Below are positions 13,978 through 24,100 of a DNA stretch of 32,363 nt, one piece after another. The DNA lies in NCBI GenBank assembly GCA_030592845.1, contig JAUVII010000016.1:1-32363 (forward strand), in the 5' to 3' direction. Under the pieces are notes generated by a model. That model did not search any database. It had not been told where the DNA came from and saw only the letters and a list, made by a program, of their open reading frames with translations. Numbering within the stretch: the stretch's first letter is position 1; every line of letters begins with the position of its first letter. The stretch comes from Candidatus Krumholzibacteriia bacterium. Its GTDB lineage: Bacteria; Krumholzibacteriota; Krumholzibacteriia; LZORAL124-64-63. The translations under genes and the position numbers were made by a program.

Positions 13978-16680
13978 ATGATTAAAAAAAATTTTATCAA
14001 GTCATTTCCTTTCCTGACTTCGGGTTCCATTTGCCGTATTGGTTTGGTTATTATTTCATTCCTTCTCGCCGGGATGGCCGCCGCCGAACAGGCCCGGTTG
14101 ACCGAATTCGACACCGGGCTGCGCCTTCTTGTCCTGCCACAACCCGACAAGCCCCTGGCCCAGGTCGATGTGTACCTCTCTCTTCGCGGCGCGGCGCAAA
14201 ATGGAGGAATGGCGCATCTGATAGAACACCTCATGTTTCGGTCTTCGGAAAACTGTCCGGCCGGCAGCCTCCGTGACTCCCTCCAATTGCTGACAACCTA
14301 CAACAACGCATTCACAACACCACGCAACATTCACACGCAATCCCGCTGCCTGCCACGACTGCTGCCCCGCCTGTTGGTGGCCGAAGCGGAGAGGTTCGGA
14401 CGCCTCCAACCCGACCAGGCCGATCTTGAACACGAAAAGAAACGAATACTCGGTGAACACGACTTCCGCACCGAGACAGACACCGGAATGGCCCTCAATC
14501 TCCGGGTCATCGGCTTGGCCTATGGGGATAATGCCGCCGGAGATCCACTGCTGGGGTCACCTGAAACCATTCGGGCAATGGTTTTGGCCGATGTCGATAC
14601 GTTTATTTCCCGATGGATCCGTCCGGATCACACGGTTGTCCTGGTCAGCGGTCCTGTGGAACCCGACAGCGTCTTGGCCGCGGTAGCAGCCACTTTCGGA
14701 ATGATCCCGCCTGCGGGCGCCCAACCTTTTGGGAGAGAACCTCCCCCGCCTACTTATCCCCGCAGCTTTGTCACCCGTTCCGATGACTTCGAAGACCATC
14801 TGGCGGTGGGCTTCCGGCTTCCATACGGAACTCCCGAAGAAGCCACCATTGTCCATCTGGCCGAGACCATCATGGAGCAGGAAAACGGAAACCCGACCCT
14901 GTGGATATTTGATGATGAGGCGGTGCTGATCGTTCACGTTAAGGGCCGATGGAGTACAAACCGGACTGATCAGGTGGCCGCGAACAAGGCCAGCGAACAG
15001 TTCTATGACGAGGTCAGGACGGTATACCACCGAGTGCGCGACAGCTGGTTTTTCGAGCGCAACCGTAAAGCCCATGTAAATGAATTGCGGGAAAGGTTGT
15101 CACGGCCTCACCTGAGGGCTGCCTGGCGGGCCCAGAGTCTGGCGGATGACAGGGACCTGCCGGAACCGGACCTGATGGCAACCATGGTCGACTCCCTTGA
15201 TCATGAAAAGATCAGGAAATTTTTCGCAGAACAGTTCACGGCCTCTCGGGCCTACATGGCATTTGCCGCGGGCCGTCCCCCCAAGGACACCTATTTGTTC
15301 CTCTGGAACCGATTCCTGCGGTTAAATATCAATCCCTATCTGATTGACTACGCGGAAACCGCGGGACTCGGGGTTGCCGATATAGAACCCGTTCTTTCTG
15401 AGGCCGAAAACCTGTGCCGTATGGAAACCTTGGTGCTGTCCAATGGAATCCCTGTCCACATCAAGGTTCTGCCAGAGGCGGATAAGGTTTACATCGGAGG
15501 GGTCCGGACCTTTTCCGCCCTCTCCGAAGAAGCCCGCAGTCGCTCTCCCGGACGCCTGATCGTATACCGGTACCTGGCCAACGCGGGTTATGACTTCAAG
15601 GGCAGCCGTATGGATCCAAAAGGTGAGGGGCCGGGGTGGGATACCTGGATTGAGACGACGGTGAATTCCCTGACAATCACCGCTCATGGCCCCGCGGAAC
15701 AATTCGGGAATATAACTGCCGCGATGCACAAGCGAATGGACGTGGACCACCTCAATCCCTTTGCTTATACCTGGTTGGTGGATGAACGCCAGAAACTGGT
15801 CAAGAATTACATTAATTTCCCTGCACTCAAATCCTATTCCTGGCTGATGGAAACGGTTTTCGGACCGGACCACCCCCTTTCCGGGTGGCTTTGTCCCGAT
15901 AAAGAAGCCATCGCTGACTGGTCGGTCAAAGGGGCCAACAAGCTTCACCGCAAATTGTGCCGAACAGGCAATTTTCAAATCGTGGTCACGGGCGATATCG
16001 ACCGCGAAACAATGCGGGAAATCCTTGAGGACGACTTCGGTAGGCTCAGCAAGGCCGAGCCCGGGTTCCATCCCGCCGCCCGGGAACAGGAATTCGACGT
16101 CGCGGGTCATGTGGTGCACGACAGCACCTCCACCGTTGCCGTCGTGGAGTTCATGTTCCCGCCGAGGCCGACCACGGTCAGCCCGCCGCTGGGTGTCATC
16201 GACCTTCTCGTGCTGGAACGCCTGTTCGAGAGGAGATTACAGGTAGAGGTCCATCGCGCGGACCTCGATTCCGTGAGTGTGGCAGTCATGATCCAGTCCC
16301 TTGGAGCTGCCGCCCTTCCCCGGATCCAAATAATCAACCGACCCGGAGACACAGCCAGGATCATTGAATTGGTCTGGGAAGTGACTGCTCGTATCGGGGA
16401 TGAAGCGCCCACCCCTGCAGAGGTATCCCTCGCGCGTCTCCAGTTGTTGGGAGCCTTTCTCGAAAACCTTCATGACCCGGTGGAATCCAGAAATATGCTC
16501 CTGGGATTCGGATTGTTCGGAGAGATACCAGACAACCCCCTGGCTCAATTATGCCGGCGGAAGTACGGGGTTTTGGCGCAGCAGGCGGGGCGCCTGTTCC
16601 CACATGAACAATACGCCTGGACGGTCACCGGGGACACCACCCTGACAGCCATCAGGGAAATCGTTTCGGCCACCCGTTGA
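13978..16680 (+). CDS. Secreted two-repeat M16-family (insulinase/pitrilysin-type) zinc peptidase
   Basis: This 900-residue protein has a signal peptide (about 1-36, hydrophobic IGLVIISFLLAGMAAA). The inverted zinc motif HxxEH is His80-Leu-Ile-Glu83-His84 (GGMAHLIEHLMF), and the third ligand is probably Glu160 (RILGEH), 76 residues later, as in the M16 family. The first repeat spans about 40-450. A second, non-catalytic repeat starts near 480 (ETLVLSNGIPVHIKVLPEAD) and ends in another alpha/beta half. The length fits two M16 units in one chain. The protein would act outside the cytoplasm on oligopeptides or unfolded chains. I chose the ATG at 13978, preceded by AAGGGGGGAATC and directly by the signal peptide. 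A TTG at 13912 would put 22 polar residues ahead of it. The gene stands alone on the plus strand and looks somewhat richer in A+T than its neighbours. Confidence 0.93.
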   Translation: MIKKNFIKSFPFLTSGSICRIGLVIISFLLAGMAAAEQARLTEFDTGLRLLVLPQPDKPLAQVDVYLSLRGAAQNGGMAHLIEHLMFRSSENCPAGSLRDSLQLLTTYNNAFTTPRNIHTQSRCLPRLLPRLLVAEAERFGRLQPDQADLEHEKKRILGEHDFRTETDTGMALNLRVIGLAYGDNAAGDPLLGSPETIRAMVLADVDTFISRWIRPDHTVVLVSGPVEPDSVLAAVAATFGMIPPAGAQPFGREPPPPTYPRSFVTRSDDFEDHLAVGFRLPYGTPEEATIVHLAETIMEQENGNPTLWIFDDEAVLIVHVKGRWSTNRTDQVAANKASEQFYDEVRTVYHRVRDSWFFERNRKAHVNELRERLSRPHLRAAWRAQSLADDRDLPEPDLMATMVDSLDHEKIRKFFAEQFTASRAYMAFAAGRPPKDTYLFLWNRFLRLNINPYLIDYAETAGLGVADIEPVLSEAENLCRMETLVLSNGIPVHIKVLPEADKVYIGGVRTFSALSEEARSRSPGRLIVYRYLANAGYDFKGSRMDPKGEGPGWDTWIETTVNSLTITAHGPAEQFGNITAAMHKRMDVDHLNPFAYTWLVDERQKLVKNYINFPALKSYSWLMETVFGPDHPLSGWLCPDKEAIADWSVKGANKLHRKLCRTGNFQIVVTGDIDRETMREILEDDFGRLSKAEPGFHPAAREQEFDVAGHVVHDSTSTVAVVEFMFPPRPTTVSPPLGVIDLLVLERLFERRLQVEVHRADLDSVSVAVMIQSLGAAALPRIQIINRPGDTARIIELVWEVTARIGDEAPTPAEVSLARLQLLGAFLENLHDPVESRNMLLGFGLFGEIPDNPLAQLCRRKYGVLAQQAGRLFPHEQYAWTVTGDTTLTAIREIVSATR

Positions 16681-16736
16681 TAAAGTGGGTTTAGGGATTT
16701 GCACCATCAGTTGGGAGGAAAGTCGCCAAGGCCGAT

Positions 16737-17915
16737 TCAGGTGGTGATGAATTCCCGCAAATCCGAACCAAGAATGCTTTCGAGCTCCTGGAATTCCTCT
16801 TCCCCTGTTTCAACGAAGAGAAACCCGAAAATCCCAAATTCCCGATGGTCGATTTTTCGCAATTCCAGCGGCTTCGTGAATTTTTCCAGAAGGCGGGCAT
16901 GATCGAAATCCAGGATCCGCTCAGGTTCGAACCCGGTGGAATTGTCCAGAACGACAATGCTGAAATTCGCTCCGGCTTTGTCGGCCAGGATTCGGGTCCA
17001 GTCGGGACGCTCGCCGCGCAGAAAGTACAGGTAGGGGTTGAAACCGAAAGCGTACATGGTCAGGTCGGCAGTGGTGCACCAGCCCCCGAAGCGCAGCGGA
17101 TTGATTTCGATGGGTACCAGGTTTCCCTCCGGGGAGAGGCGAAGCTCCACGTGGACCGGGAAATTTTTCACTCCGGACAGCCGGCCGATCTCATCCAGAA
17201 ACCGGATGCACCGATCCAGGTTATTTTCTATGATCCGTTTCGAAGTGGTGTAGATGCGGTCGCTGACGTCATCCTCCGAGGAAAAAACGTGTTTCAGGAT
17301 GTTCAGGATTACGGGGCTGCCTTCCGCGTCGAAATAGGCGTCCAGGGCGAATTCTTCACCCTCCACGAATTCCTCGATCAGAAAGGATTTGGTATCCAGA
17401 ACCTGTTCCGGATAGAGCTCTGATTGAGAACCCAATTCCCGATCCAGCGATTCCAGTGCGGCCGTCCAGTCGGACACGGTATTGATCTTGTGCACGCCCA
17501 GGCTGAAGAAGCCCACATTCGGTTTCAGGATGACAGGCAGGGGCAACGCGCCAGGGTCGACCGCGACCAGGTCGGCGGCGGCCACCTCCCGATAGAAAAA
17601 ATCGGGAAAGAGGGATCTGGTCAGTTTGCGGAACCGGGCCTTGTCCTTGAACAGTTCGACTTTCTCCGGCAGGCCTGTAAACGCCAGGTTGTCCGCGATC
17701 CAGCCCAGGGCATTCTCCGAGTTGGTGTACAACTTCAGGTCGCCGCTGAGATGTGCGGCGCGGCATGAGGCGAGGGCCGCGTCCTCGTCCAGCACATGAG
17801 GTGCCGGTGTCAGGCCCAGCTTGCGGGCGGCTTCGGTTATTACCACGGGTAGCGCGCTGTCCGCGATGGTGGTGTGCAGGAAGCTCGAGACATAGGGTCG
17901 GTCAAGGAGGATCAT
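16737..17915 (-). CDS. ATP-grasp carboxylate-amine (or thiol) ligase-like protein
   Basis: This 392-residue cytoplasmic protein has a preATP-grasp region (1-90) and an ATP-grasp domain (about 90-330). The ATP-binding lysine lies in ILKPNVGFFSLGV (Lys131), the hinge segment is FLIEEFVEGEEFALD (178-192), and the Mg-binding acidic residues are Glu257 (HVELRLSPEG) and Glu270/Asn272 (PIEINPLRFGGW). Enzymes of this fold activate a carboxylate as an acyl-phosphate and join it to an amine or thiol. The PIEINPLRFGG segment resembles amino-acid ligases. The exact substrate is unknown. The gene starts by a 4-bp ATGA overlap with the amidotransferase-like gene and is the last of the seven-gene unit. It ends 56 bp from the convergent M16 stop, with no obvious terminator hairpin between them. 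Confidence 0.88.
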   Translation of the reverse strand: MILLDRPYVSSFLHTTIADSALPVVITEAARKLGLTPAPHVLDEDAALASCRAAHLSGDLKLYTNSENALGWIADNLAFTGLPEKVELFKDKARFRKLTRSLFPDFFYREVAAADLVAVDPGALPLPVILKPNVGFFSLGVHKINTVSDWTAALESLDRELGSQSELYPEQVLDTKSFLIEEFVEGEEFALDAYFDAEGSPVILNILKHVFSSEDDVSDRIYTTSKRIIENNLDRCIRFLDEIGRLSGVKNFPVHVELRLSPEGNLVPIEINPLRFGGWCTTADLTMYAFGFNPYLYFLRGERPDWTRILADKAGANFSIVVLDNSTGFEPERILDFDHARLLEKFTKPLELRKIDHREFGIFGFLFVETGEEEFQELESILGSDLREFITT

Positions 17916-19177
17916 GTCTTTTGAGGTTTCTTCCGCGCCGCCGGAAACAAAATATTATTCAAAATCAACCGATACCCGGGCGAGGTCGGGTAAAGATCCA
18001 GATCCGTCGGCGGATCCCCCACCCTATGCTGATAATCCTCCGGATCGTGCCCGCCAAGGAAAGTCCAGGTACCCATCCCCCGCTTCCCATGGATGTACTT
18101 GACCTCTTCCGTTCCCTCGACCGCGCCAAGCACCGTCACCGACCTCTTCAAATGCCTCCGCCCATACCCCGTTGTCTGCCCCAAAAACCCATTGACCACG
18201 TTGACATGATTCTGTGTAAGCATGGCCGGCACCGGATCGTACTTGGCCGCAAAGGCGAACAGCGTGAAGTAGTCGGCCATCGCGCCGCGCATCATGGCGT
18301 AGTTGCTCGTGTCCAGATCGGAGAACTCGTAGACCATGGGATTGGTCATCAATTTAAAATCCCGAAACGCGAAAGTCTGGTCGAAGTCGGCCTGGGTCTT
18401 GTAGGTCGGATCATAGGGCGTGTTATCGAAGGGCGCCGGTACGATATCGGTGTGCAGCCAGGCCAGAGCGATGTCGATGGTGTCGGTCGCCGAGCACATG
18501 GCGAACAGGAATCCGCCGCCTTCAACGTATTTCTGGATCGTTGAAGCAACCGCGTGTTTCAACTGCCACACGTTTTCGTAACCGAGTTCGCGTGCCAGTT
18601 CCTCGTGAAAATGTTTCTGTTCCAGATACCAGGGCTCCAGCCCGAAATTCGCATAGAATTTCCCGTACTGGCCGGTGAAATCCTCGTGGTGCAGATGCAG
18701 CCAGTCATAATCGTTCAACCGGCCCGACAGAACATCCACGTCATAAACGATTTCATAGGGCACCTCGGCATAGGTCAGCGCCAGGGTAACCGCATCGTCC
18801 CACGGTTGCTTGTGCGGCGGGCTGTAGACCGCGATGCGGGGTGGCTTTTCCAGCAGGACTTCGTCCATGTTTTCCTGGGCCACGGTCGCCCTGATCCGGG
18901 CCACTTCAGTATCACCGATCTCCTCGAAACTGACCCCCAGCAGCCGCGCGTCCAGACGTACCCGGTTGTTGTCCTTTATCAGGAAACTCCCGCCGCGGTA
19001 ATTGAGCAGCCAGTTCACTTTTTCTTCCGCCTGCAGGCTGTGGAAGGCCACCCCGTAGGCCCGCAGATGGTTGGCCTGGGTCAAATCCATGGGCACCAGC
19101 AGATACCGCTCGGCCAGCGCGCTGCCCGAGGACAAAAAAGTTACCGCGGCAAAAAACAGGAACAGGAATCGGGTCAT
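17912..19177 (-). CDS. Secreted glutamine-amidotransferase-like protein with candidate Cys-His-Glu triad
   Basis: This 421-residue protein has a clear signal peptide (1-22, cleaved after GSALA). I recall relatives in FCB-group genomes labelled asparagine synthetase B, but nothing here matches the AsnB N-terminal hydrolase or synthetase domains, so that label looks wrong. Conserved-looking blocks are LLVPMDLTQANHLRAYG, VNWLLNYRGGSFL, IAVYSPPHKQPWDDAVTLALTYAEVPY, YDWLHLHHEDFTGQYGKF, YVEGGGFLFAMCSATDTID and GTWTFLGGHDPEDYQH. The GGGFLFAMCSA turn places Cys228 where class I amidotransferase-like folds have their nucleophile. His377-x-x-Glu380 resembles the C-terminal His-Pro-Glu element. It would be an extracytoplasmic hydrolase or a binding protein. 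It overlaps both neighbours by 4 bp (ATGA), which indicates strict co-translation with the ligase gene downstream. Confidence 0.8.
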   Translation of the reverse strand: MTRFLFLFFAAVTFLSSGSALAERYLLVPMDLTQANHLRAYGVAFHSLQAEEKVNWLLNYRGGSFLIKDNNRVRLDARLLGVSFEEIGDTEVARIRATVAQENMDEVLLEKPPRIAVYSPPHKQPWDDAVTLALTYAEVPYEIVYDVDVLSGRLNDYDWLHLHHEDFTGQYGKFYANFGLEPWYLEQKHFHEELARELGYENVWQLKHAVASTIQKYVEGGGFLFAMCSATDTIDIALAWLHTDIVPAPFDNTPYDPTYKTQADFDQTFAFRDFKLMTNPMVYEFSDLDTSNYAMMRGAMADYFTLFAFAAKYDPVPAMLTQNHVNVVNGFLGQTTGYGRRHLKRSVTVLGAVEGTEEVKYIHGKRGMGTWTFLGGHDPEDYQHRVGDPPTDLDLYPTSPGYRLILNNILFPAARKKPQKT

Positions 19178-21159
19178 GGCAAAGCCCTCAATTCGTCACG
19201 TACATCATCAATGAACAGATACTCGGGATACTGGGCCAAAAGGCGCTCCAAAGCCCGGCGCGCCTCTTCCGGACGGCCGGCTGCCTGAAGAATACTCCCC
19301 CGCATCTCCAGGGCCCGCGCCGGATATCGCCCGTCGGGATGGTCGGCGATCACCCGGTCCAACTGGGCCAGGGCTTCATTGGTCCGGCCACCGTCCCTAT
19401 ACAAGGTCGCGAGTTCGAACCGGGCCCGTTCCAGCAGATGTTGCGGCTCTTCAAGATCCAACAGCAGAGTGGCTTCGGCAATGAACTCTTCCAGCGCGGC
19501 GGTCCGCTTGGCGGGTTTGGCGGTCAGATCGAAATAAACGCTTCCCGAATAAAGGGTCAGGATGGTCGGACCGCCACTGGGATTGTCCATTTCCTCGGCG
19601 ATGGCCAGGCCCAGATCCAAAGCGTCGTTGGCGTAGGGGGCTCCCGGATTGTCCATCGCCACGACGGCAAAACGATCGCGCGAGGTGGCGAAGTGCCCCT
19701 GGGCCAGATCGAGCCGGGCCAGATGGAAGTGGGCGTGCCCCGCGGCCTGCCTGAACTGGGGATCGCGGCCAAGGCTGTCCAGGACAATCCGGCCGCGGGA
19801 GGTGTCGCCGGCGGCCAGGTAGCATTCCCCCAGGGTCAGGCGCACCAGGGCCACCCCGTTGGTCGGCAGATTCAGGTTCAAAAGCAGACGCTCCAACCGG
19901 CGGGCCGCCAATTCCGGTTCGAGCAGGACATCGCGCGTATAGGCCGCCAACCTGATCTGCGAGGAATACAGGTATTCGCTGGTGGGGTGAACTTCGCGCA
20001 CCAGGGCAAGCAACTCACCGAACCGGTCCGCCGCCTGACGGGGATCGGGTCCCAGGGCGCCCACGCCCAGGGCAATTTCGCAGACATGGGCCAGCTGGTC
20101 GGCCGCCCGCTGCCTCAAAATCAGATCCCGGTTTACGGGCCCCGCCATTTTTTCCAGAACCACCAGGAGATAATCCACCGAGGGCTGGACCTGATCCGTA
20201 CCCTCCATCAGTTCGAGCTCCCTGACCAGCAGAATGGTATTCTGAAGCAGCGCCATGATGGACCGCCGGCCCACGAACTGGGGTTCGACCAGGGCAAGCG
20301 CCCCATCCACATCCCCTGACGCCACCATCAGGTTGGCCGCCAGCAGGGCTTCAGCCCCCTGGGCTCCCGGTTCCCCGGACCGATCCTTCAGACGTTCCAA
20401 AAACTCCCCGTGCAGGGCCGCGTTGTAGGGGCCTTCCAGAAGCTCGATCCTCAGCAGGGAAATATTAAACGGGTTGGACCGCAGTTCGGCGGCCACTTCA
20501 TCGGCGGCTTCCAGTTGCCGGTCCAACAGCAACAGACTGACGGCGCGTTGCCTGCCCAAAAGGCGCACCTCAACCAGCATGACGCGCATCGTATCGATAA
20601 GCGTCACCGCCATGCCATGCTGTCCGGCTTTCTGCAACAGGTCCACCCCCACCATGGTCGCGCTGCGTCCGTTGGGGTTGGTGGCGATAAAACTGCCGAT
20701 GGAATGCATGGCGCTGTCGGGCTGATCTACCGCCAGCTGGGATTCCGCCAGGGATCGCCACAACCCGGGATTGCGGGCCTGCCCTGCCAAAGCGTCGCGG
20801 CAAAGCCGGATGGCTTCAAGGTGGTCTTCCTTGAGCTGGGCCAGCTTGATTTTGCGCGTAACCAGTTCCCGCCTCAGGGCGCTGTGCTGCTCCAGGTCCT
20901 TGATCAACGATTCCGCCCTGCTGATACTGCCCAATACCAGAAGCCGATCGAGTTCAATCAGCCGCCGACGCAGATCGAGGATGGACTGGTGGTTCATGGG
21001 CGCGGGCCGCTGTTTCAGATCCTTCGGGATCTCCAACCGGTCGGTGGGTTCCTGTTGTTGGGAACGCCCGCGAGGATCATTGGGTGATTGCGCGGCGGCA
21101 AACTCAGCCGGGCAAACAAAAAGAACCACGAGAAGGAACAGGATCCTGGAATATCTCAC
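19174..21159 (-). CDS. Secreted tetratricopeptide-repeat protein
   Basis: This 661-residue protein has a signal peptide (1-23, cleaved after EFAAA), a Gln/Pro-rich linker and then alpha-helical repeats over nearly the whole length. TPR-like units are clearest at about 75-200 (RAESLIKDLEQHSALRREL, EAIRLCRDALAGQARNPGLWRSLAESQLA) and 430-655 (ALVRLTLGECYLAAGDTSRGR, RARFELATLYRDGGRTNEALAQLDRVIADHPDGRYPARALEMRGSIL). Such proteins act as periplasmic scaffolds. The start is GTG at 21159 inside a GTGA overlap with the DUF4175 stop, and GGAGG lies at good spacing within the upstream gene. It also overlaps the downstream amidotransferase-like gene by 4 bp. Repeat proteins of this kind often accompany Bat/DUF4159 operons, so a role in the same envelope complex is likely. 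Confidence 0.9.
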   Translation of the reverse strand: MRYSRILFLLVVLFVCPAEFAAAQSPNDPRGRSQQQEPTDRLEIPKDLKQRPAPMNHQSILDLRRRLIELDRLLVLGSISRAESLIKDLEQHSALRRELVTRKIKLAQLKEDHLEAIRLCRDALAGQARNPGLWRSLAESQLAVDQPDSAMHSIGSFIATNPNGRSATMVGVDLLQKAGQHGMAVTLIDTMRVMLVEVRLLGRQRAVSLLLLDRQLEAADEVAAELRSNPFNISLLRIELLEGPYNAALHGEFLERLKDRSGEPGAQGAEALLAANLMVASGDVDGALALVEPQFVGRRSIMALLQNTILLVRELELMEGTDQVQPSVDYLLVVLEKMAGPVNRDLILRQRAADQLAHVCEIALGVGALGPDPRQAADRFGELLALVREVHPTSEYLYSSQIRLAAYTRDVLLEPELAARRLERLLLNLNLPTNGVALVRLTLGECYLAAGDTSRGRIVLDSLGRDPQFRQAAGHAHFHLARLDLAQGHFATSRDRFAVVAMDNPGAPYANDALDLGLAIAEEMDNPSGGPTILTLYSGSVYFDLTAKPAKRTAALEEFIAEATLLLDLEEPQHLLERARFELATLYRDGGRTNEALAQLDRVIADHPDGRYPARALEMRGSILQAAGRPEEARRALERLLAQYPEYLFIDDVRDELRALP

Positions 21160-24100
21160 GGCGTATCCTCCAGGCGCCGCAGGGAATCCAACGCGGTAAA
21201 ATATCGTCGCACCAGGTCGCGGTATTCCAGTGGCGCTTTTTCCAGGGGTTGATAGCGCAGCATGAAGGGCTGTTCCCCGGCCTCCCCGCCATCGCCATCG
21301 TTGCCGTCCTGAAGATCGAAAAGACGGGTCGCCGTCCGGCTCTCCCGCCGGGTGGTGTAATCGCGCCGGCGCACCGAGTTCCGGGCATCCAGCATGCGGC
21401 TCAGAATCCGCTCCTGCCTTTGGAGGGTTTCTTCACTGACCAGACCGTCATCCAGGTCCTGGCTCAGGGTTTCCATATCCAGACCCAGTTGACCAAGATC
21501 CCCCAGAACCCGTTCTCCCTCGGGCCGGTCGGCCCGGTGCTGTTCTTCCGCCAACTCACCCATGCGTCCGGCCAGGCCCGCCTGTTCTTCCCCCAGCCGC
21601 TTCATTTGCGACCGCAACTGCTGGCTCATTCCCCGGTCGGCGAGCATGCGCCGCAGTTCCTCGGTCGTTCCGTTCAGCCCGGCCTGTTCCTTGGCCATCT
21701 GCTTGAGTTGCTCACTCATCGAAGGCATGGGGCTGCCACTGGAGCTGCTGCTGCCCCCGGACATCTGGGCTTCGGTCAACAGGCTGATCACCAGCCGGTT
21801 GGAGGACGCCAGGCTTTCCCGGGCATGGATCCGGGCGATCCGGGAACGGTTATCCTCCATGGCCCGCAGACTGCGGCCCATTTCCTCGATCAAGTCATCC
21901 AGCTTTTTGAGCAGTTTCATGATGCGATTGGGGGCTTCATCCATCAACTGGGACAGATTTTCCCGCACACCCACGGTCGCCTTCTGCACCCGGTGCTGCG
22001 AACGGGTGAGATTCAGCGAGCGCAGGTCCTTCAGGTCAGGTGGAATCAGGGCGGCGATTTCCTCCTGCCGGGACGACAGGGCCAGCAGATCCGCCGCCAA
22101 TCCCCGCAGCGAGGAGACCTGCTCCATTTTCATGGCCATCTGCATGGCTTCCTGGGACTGGACCATGACATGGTACAGGGCTCCCAGATCGCGCAGGGCC
22201 TGCTCCTGCATTTCGGCCGCCTTGCCGGGATCCATCTTCATCAGTTGCTCGGAGGCCTCGCTCATCTTGCTCTCACTCTGCTGATCTTCGAGTTTTTCGA
22301 GAGCTTCCTGGAGAGCGGTTTCCATCTTGTCGTCCTTGCCCGACTCCTGGTTCTCGGCGTTTTGTTCGCGCAGCTCTTCCAATGCTTGTTCCAGCTTTTC
22401 CTTCAGCTGCTCCAACTCCTTGGCCAAAGCTTCCTGACGGCGGGCCAGTTCTTCGGCCGAAGGGGTCTCTTCAGCGGACTTTTCCGCGGACTGTTCACCG
22501 GTCTCCCCCTGCTCACCCTGCTGGCTTTCCTGACCTTCCTTGCCCTCGGCATCCTGACCGTCTTCAGTGCTCTTTTGCTCCCCGGCGGCCTTCTCCTTTT
22601 CCAACTGACGGCTGAGATCCGCGAGTTCCTGCTGTTTCCGGATCATCTTTTCCAGCAGGGAGGTCAAGCCCTCCAGCTCCTGCTCCTCGGCCATGCGTTT
22701 CAGCATGGCCAGGGCCGCGTCCAGTTTGCGGGCCATGTCCTTCTGGTTCCGGGCCACTTCCTGCATGGCTCGCGCGACTTCGTCCGGAGAGACCTGCCCC
22801 GAGGCCTCGTCCATCTTGTCCAATAGATCGTTCAACCGCTCGCTTCCCGACTGGGACAGAAGTTCCGATACTTCGTCGGCTTTTTGCTGCTGGGTTTCGG
22901 ACGTCAGCTGGCTGCCGGCCAGATGGTCCAACTCCTCCTGGAGTTCCCGGGCCACCCGGGCCAACTCTTCCTGGAGGGTCTTCTGACGCTCGATCGCCGC
23001 TTCCATCTCCTGCTGCCGGGCCCAGTCCGGCAGGGGGTTCTTCATCAGTTCACGCGTCAGGCGATCCAGATCGGAATCGAGCTCCCTGCTGCGGCGGCGC
23101 ATTTCCTCCAGCTCGCTCCGGCGTTCGAGGCTGGATTCAGCCTGCGCGGTCAGCACATCGGCCACCGAAGGGAGCACCAGGCGAATCACGTGCGACCGGG
23201 AGCGGCCGGCGGGGCCGGGACGTTTGTTGTCCACCGCCTCCACCGCCAGTTCGAGAGCGTCGCCGGAGACGAGGTCCATATCCCCCGCCTGGATCTCCAA
23301 CCGCAGGCGAACCCGCAATTCGGAAAGGCTGCCGGTTTGATCGCGCTGGCGCACGCGCAAGGGCCCCGCATCCGTTTTTACCGTAACCCAACCCGATCTC
23401 GCCTCAGGCCAGAACCGCCCCCTGCTCCAACCTTCGGAACCTCCGGGGACCTCGTTTTCAGAGCCCCCTCCCAGTTTAGCTTCGGAGCGAACCAACAGGT
23501 CCAGACCGGCCAATCCAAAATCATCCGCGGCTTCCAGTTCGAGGGTCAGTTCACCGGAGATGGGCAGAATGCCATCGTCATCCAATCGTTCCAGATGTAC
23601 CGCGGGAACCGCATCCACCGCCGCGGCCACTTCGTACCGCAACGGCGTAAAATTGCGCAGTCCGAAATCGTCTTCAAGGTTCACCGAAAAAACCGTTGGT
23701 GTGGCGATCAGCAGGGTGCCGGTAATCGTCAGGGAATCCACCATGAGATCCAGCGTATCGCCGGGATCGGCCATCAGCCAGGCCCGTTCCAGCGGATGAT
23801 TCACCGTACCGGACAGTTGGACGGAACTCCCGGCGGGAACTTCGAACCAGGTGGGAAGCCTGGCCATATCCCGCGCCGGCAACCGAGTGTAGGCCGGCGG
23901 CGTAACCCGCGCTGAAAGGCCGGTCACCAAAGGATGGTGCCGCACCTTAATGAGGCCCTCCGCCGTGACCATGGAACCGCGAACAAACCGCCAGAAAAAA
24001 TCCTCCCGGACTTCGGGAATGAGGGCGGTCCATTTCCGGTAGGGAGCGGGGAGCCCTGGAGCCGCGACGAAGACACCTTCAGGACCGGTGTCCATGCGCC

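Noticed and set aside
17912-19177. Asparagine synthetase B
   Set aside because: There is no N-terminal Cys2 glutaminase domain and no ATP-pyrophosphatase synthetase domain. The protein has a signal peptide and an amidotransferase-like fold pattern instead.
22200-22700. Low-complexity Glu/Gln-rich codons in the DUF4175 gene as a tandem repeat or CRISPR-like array
   Set aside because: There is no fixed-length repeat unit. It is compositionally biased coiled-coil coding sequence.
21084-22826. 580-codon plus-strand open frame opposite the DUF4175 gene
   Set aside because: The Leu/Gln/Phe-rich product is the mirror of the Glu/Gln/Lys coiled-coil codons on the other strand. It has no plausible ribosome site or motif.
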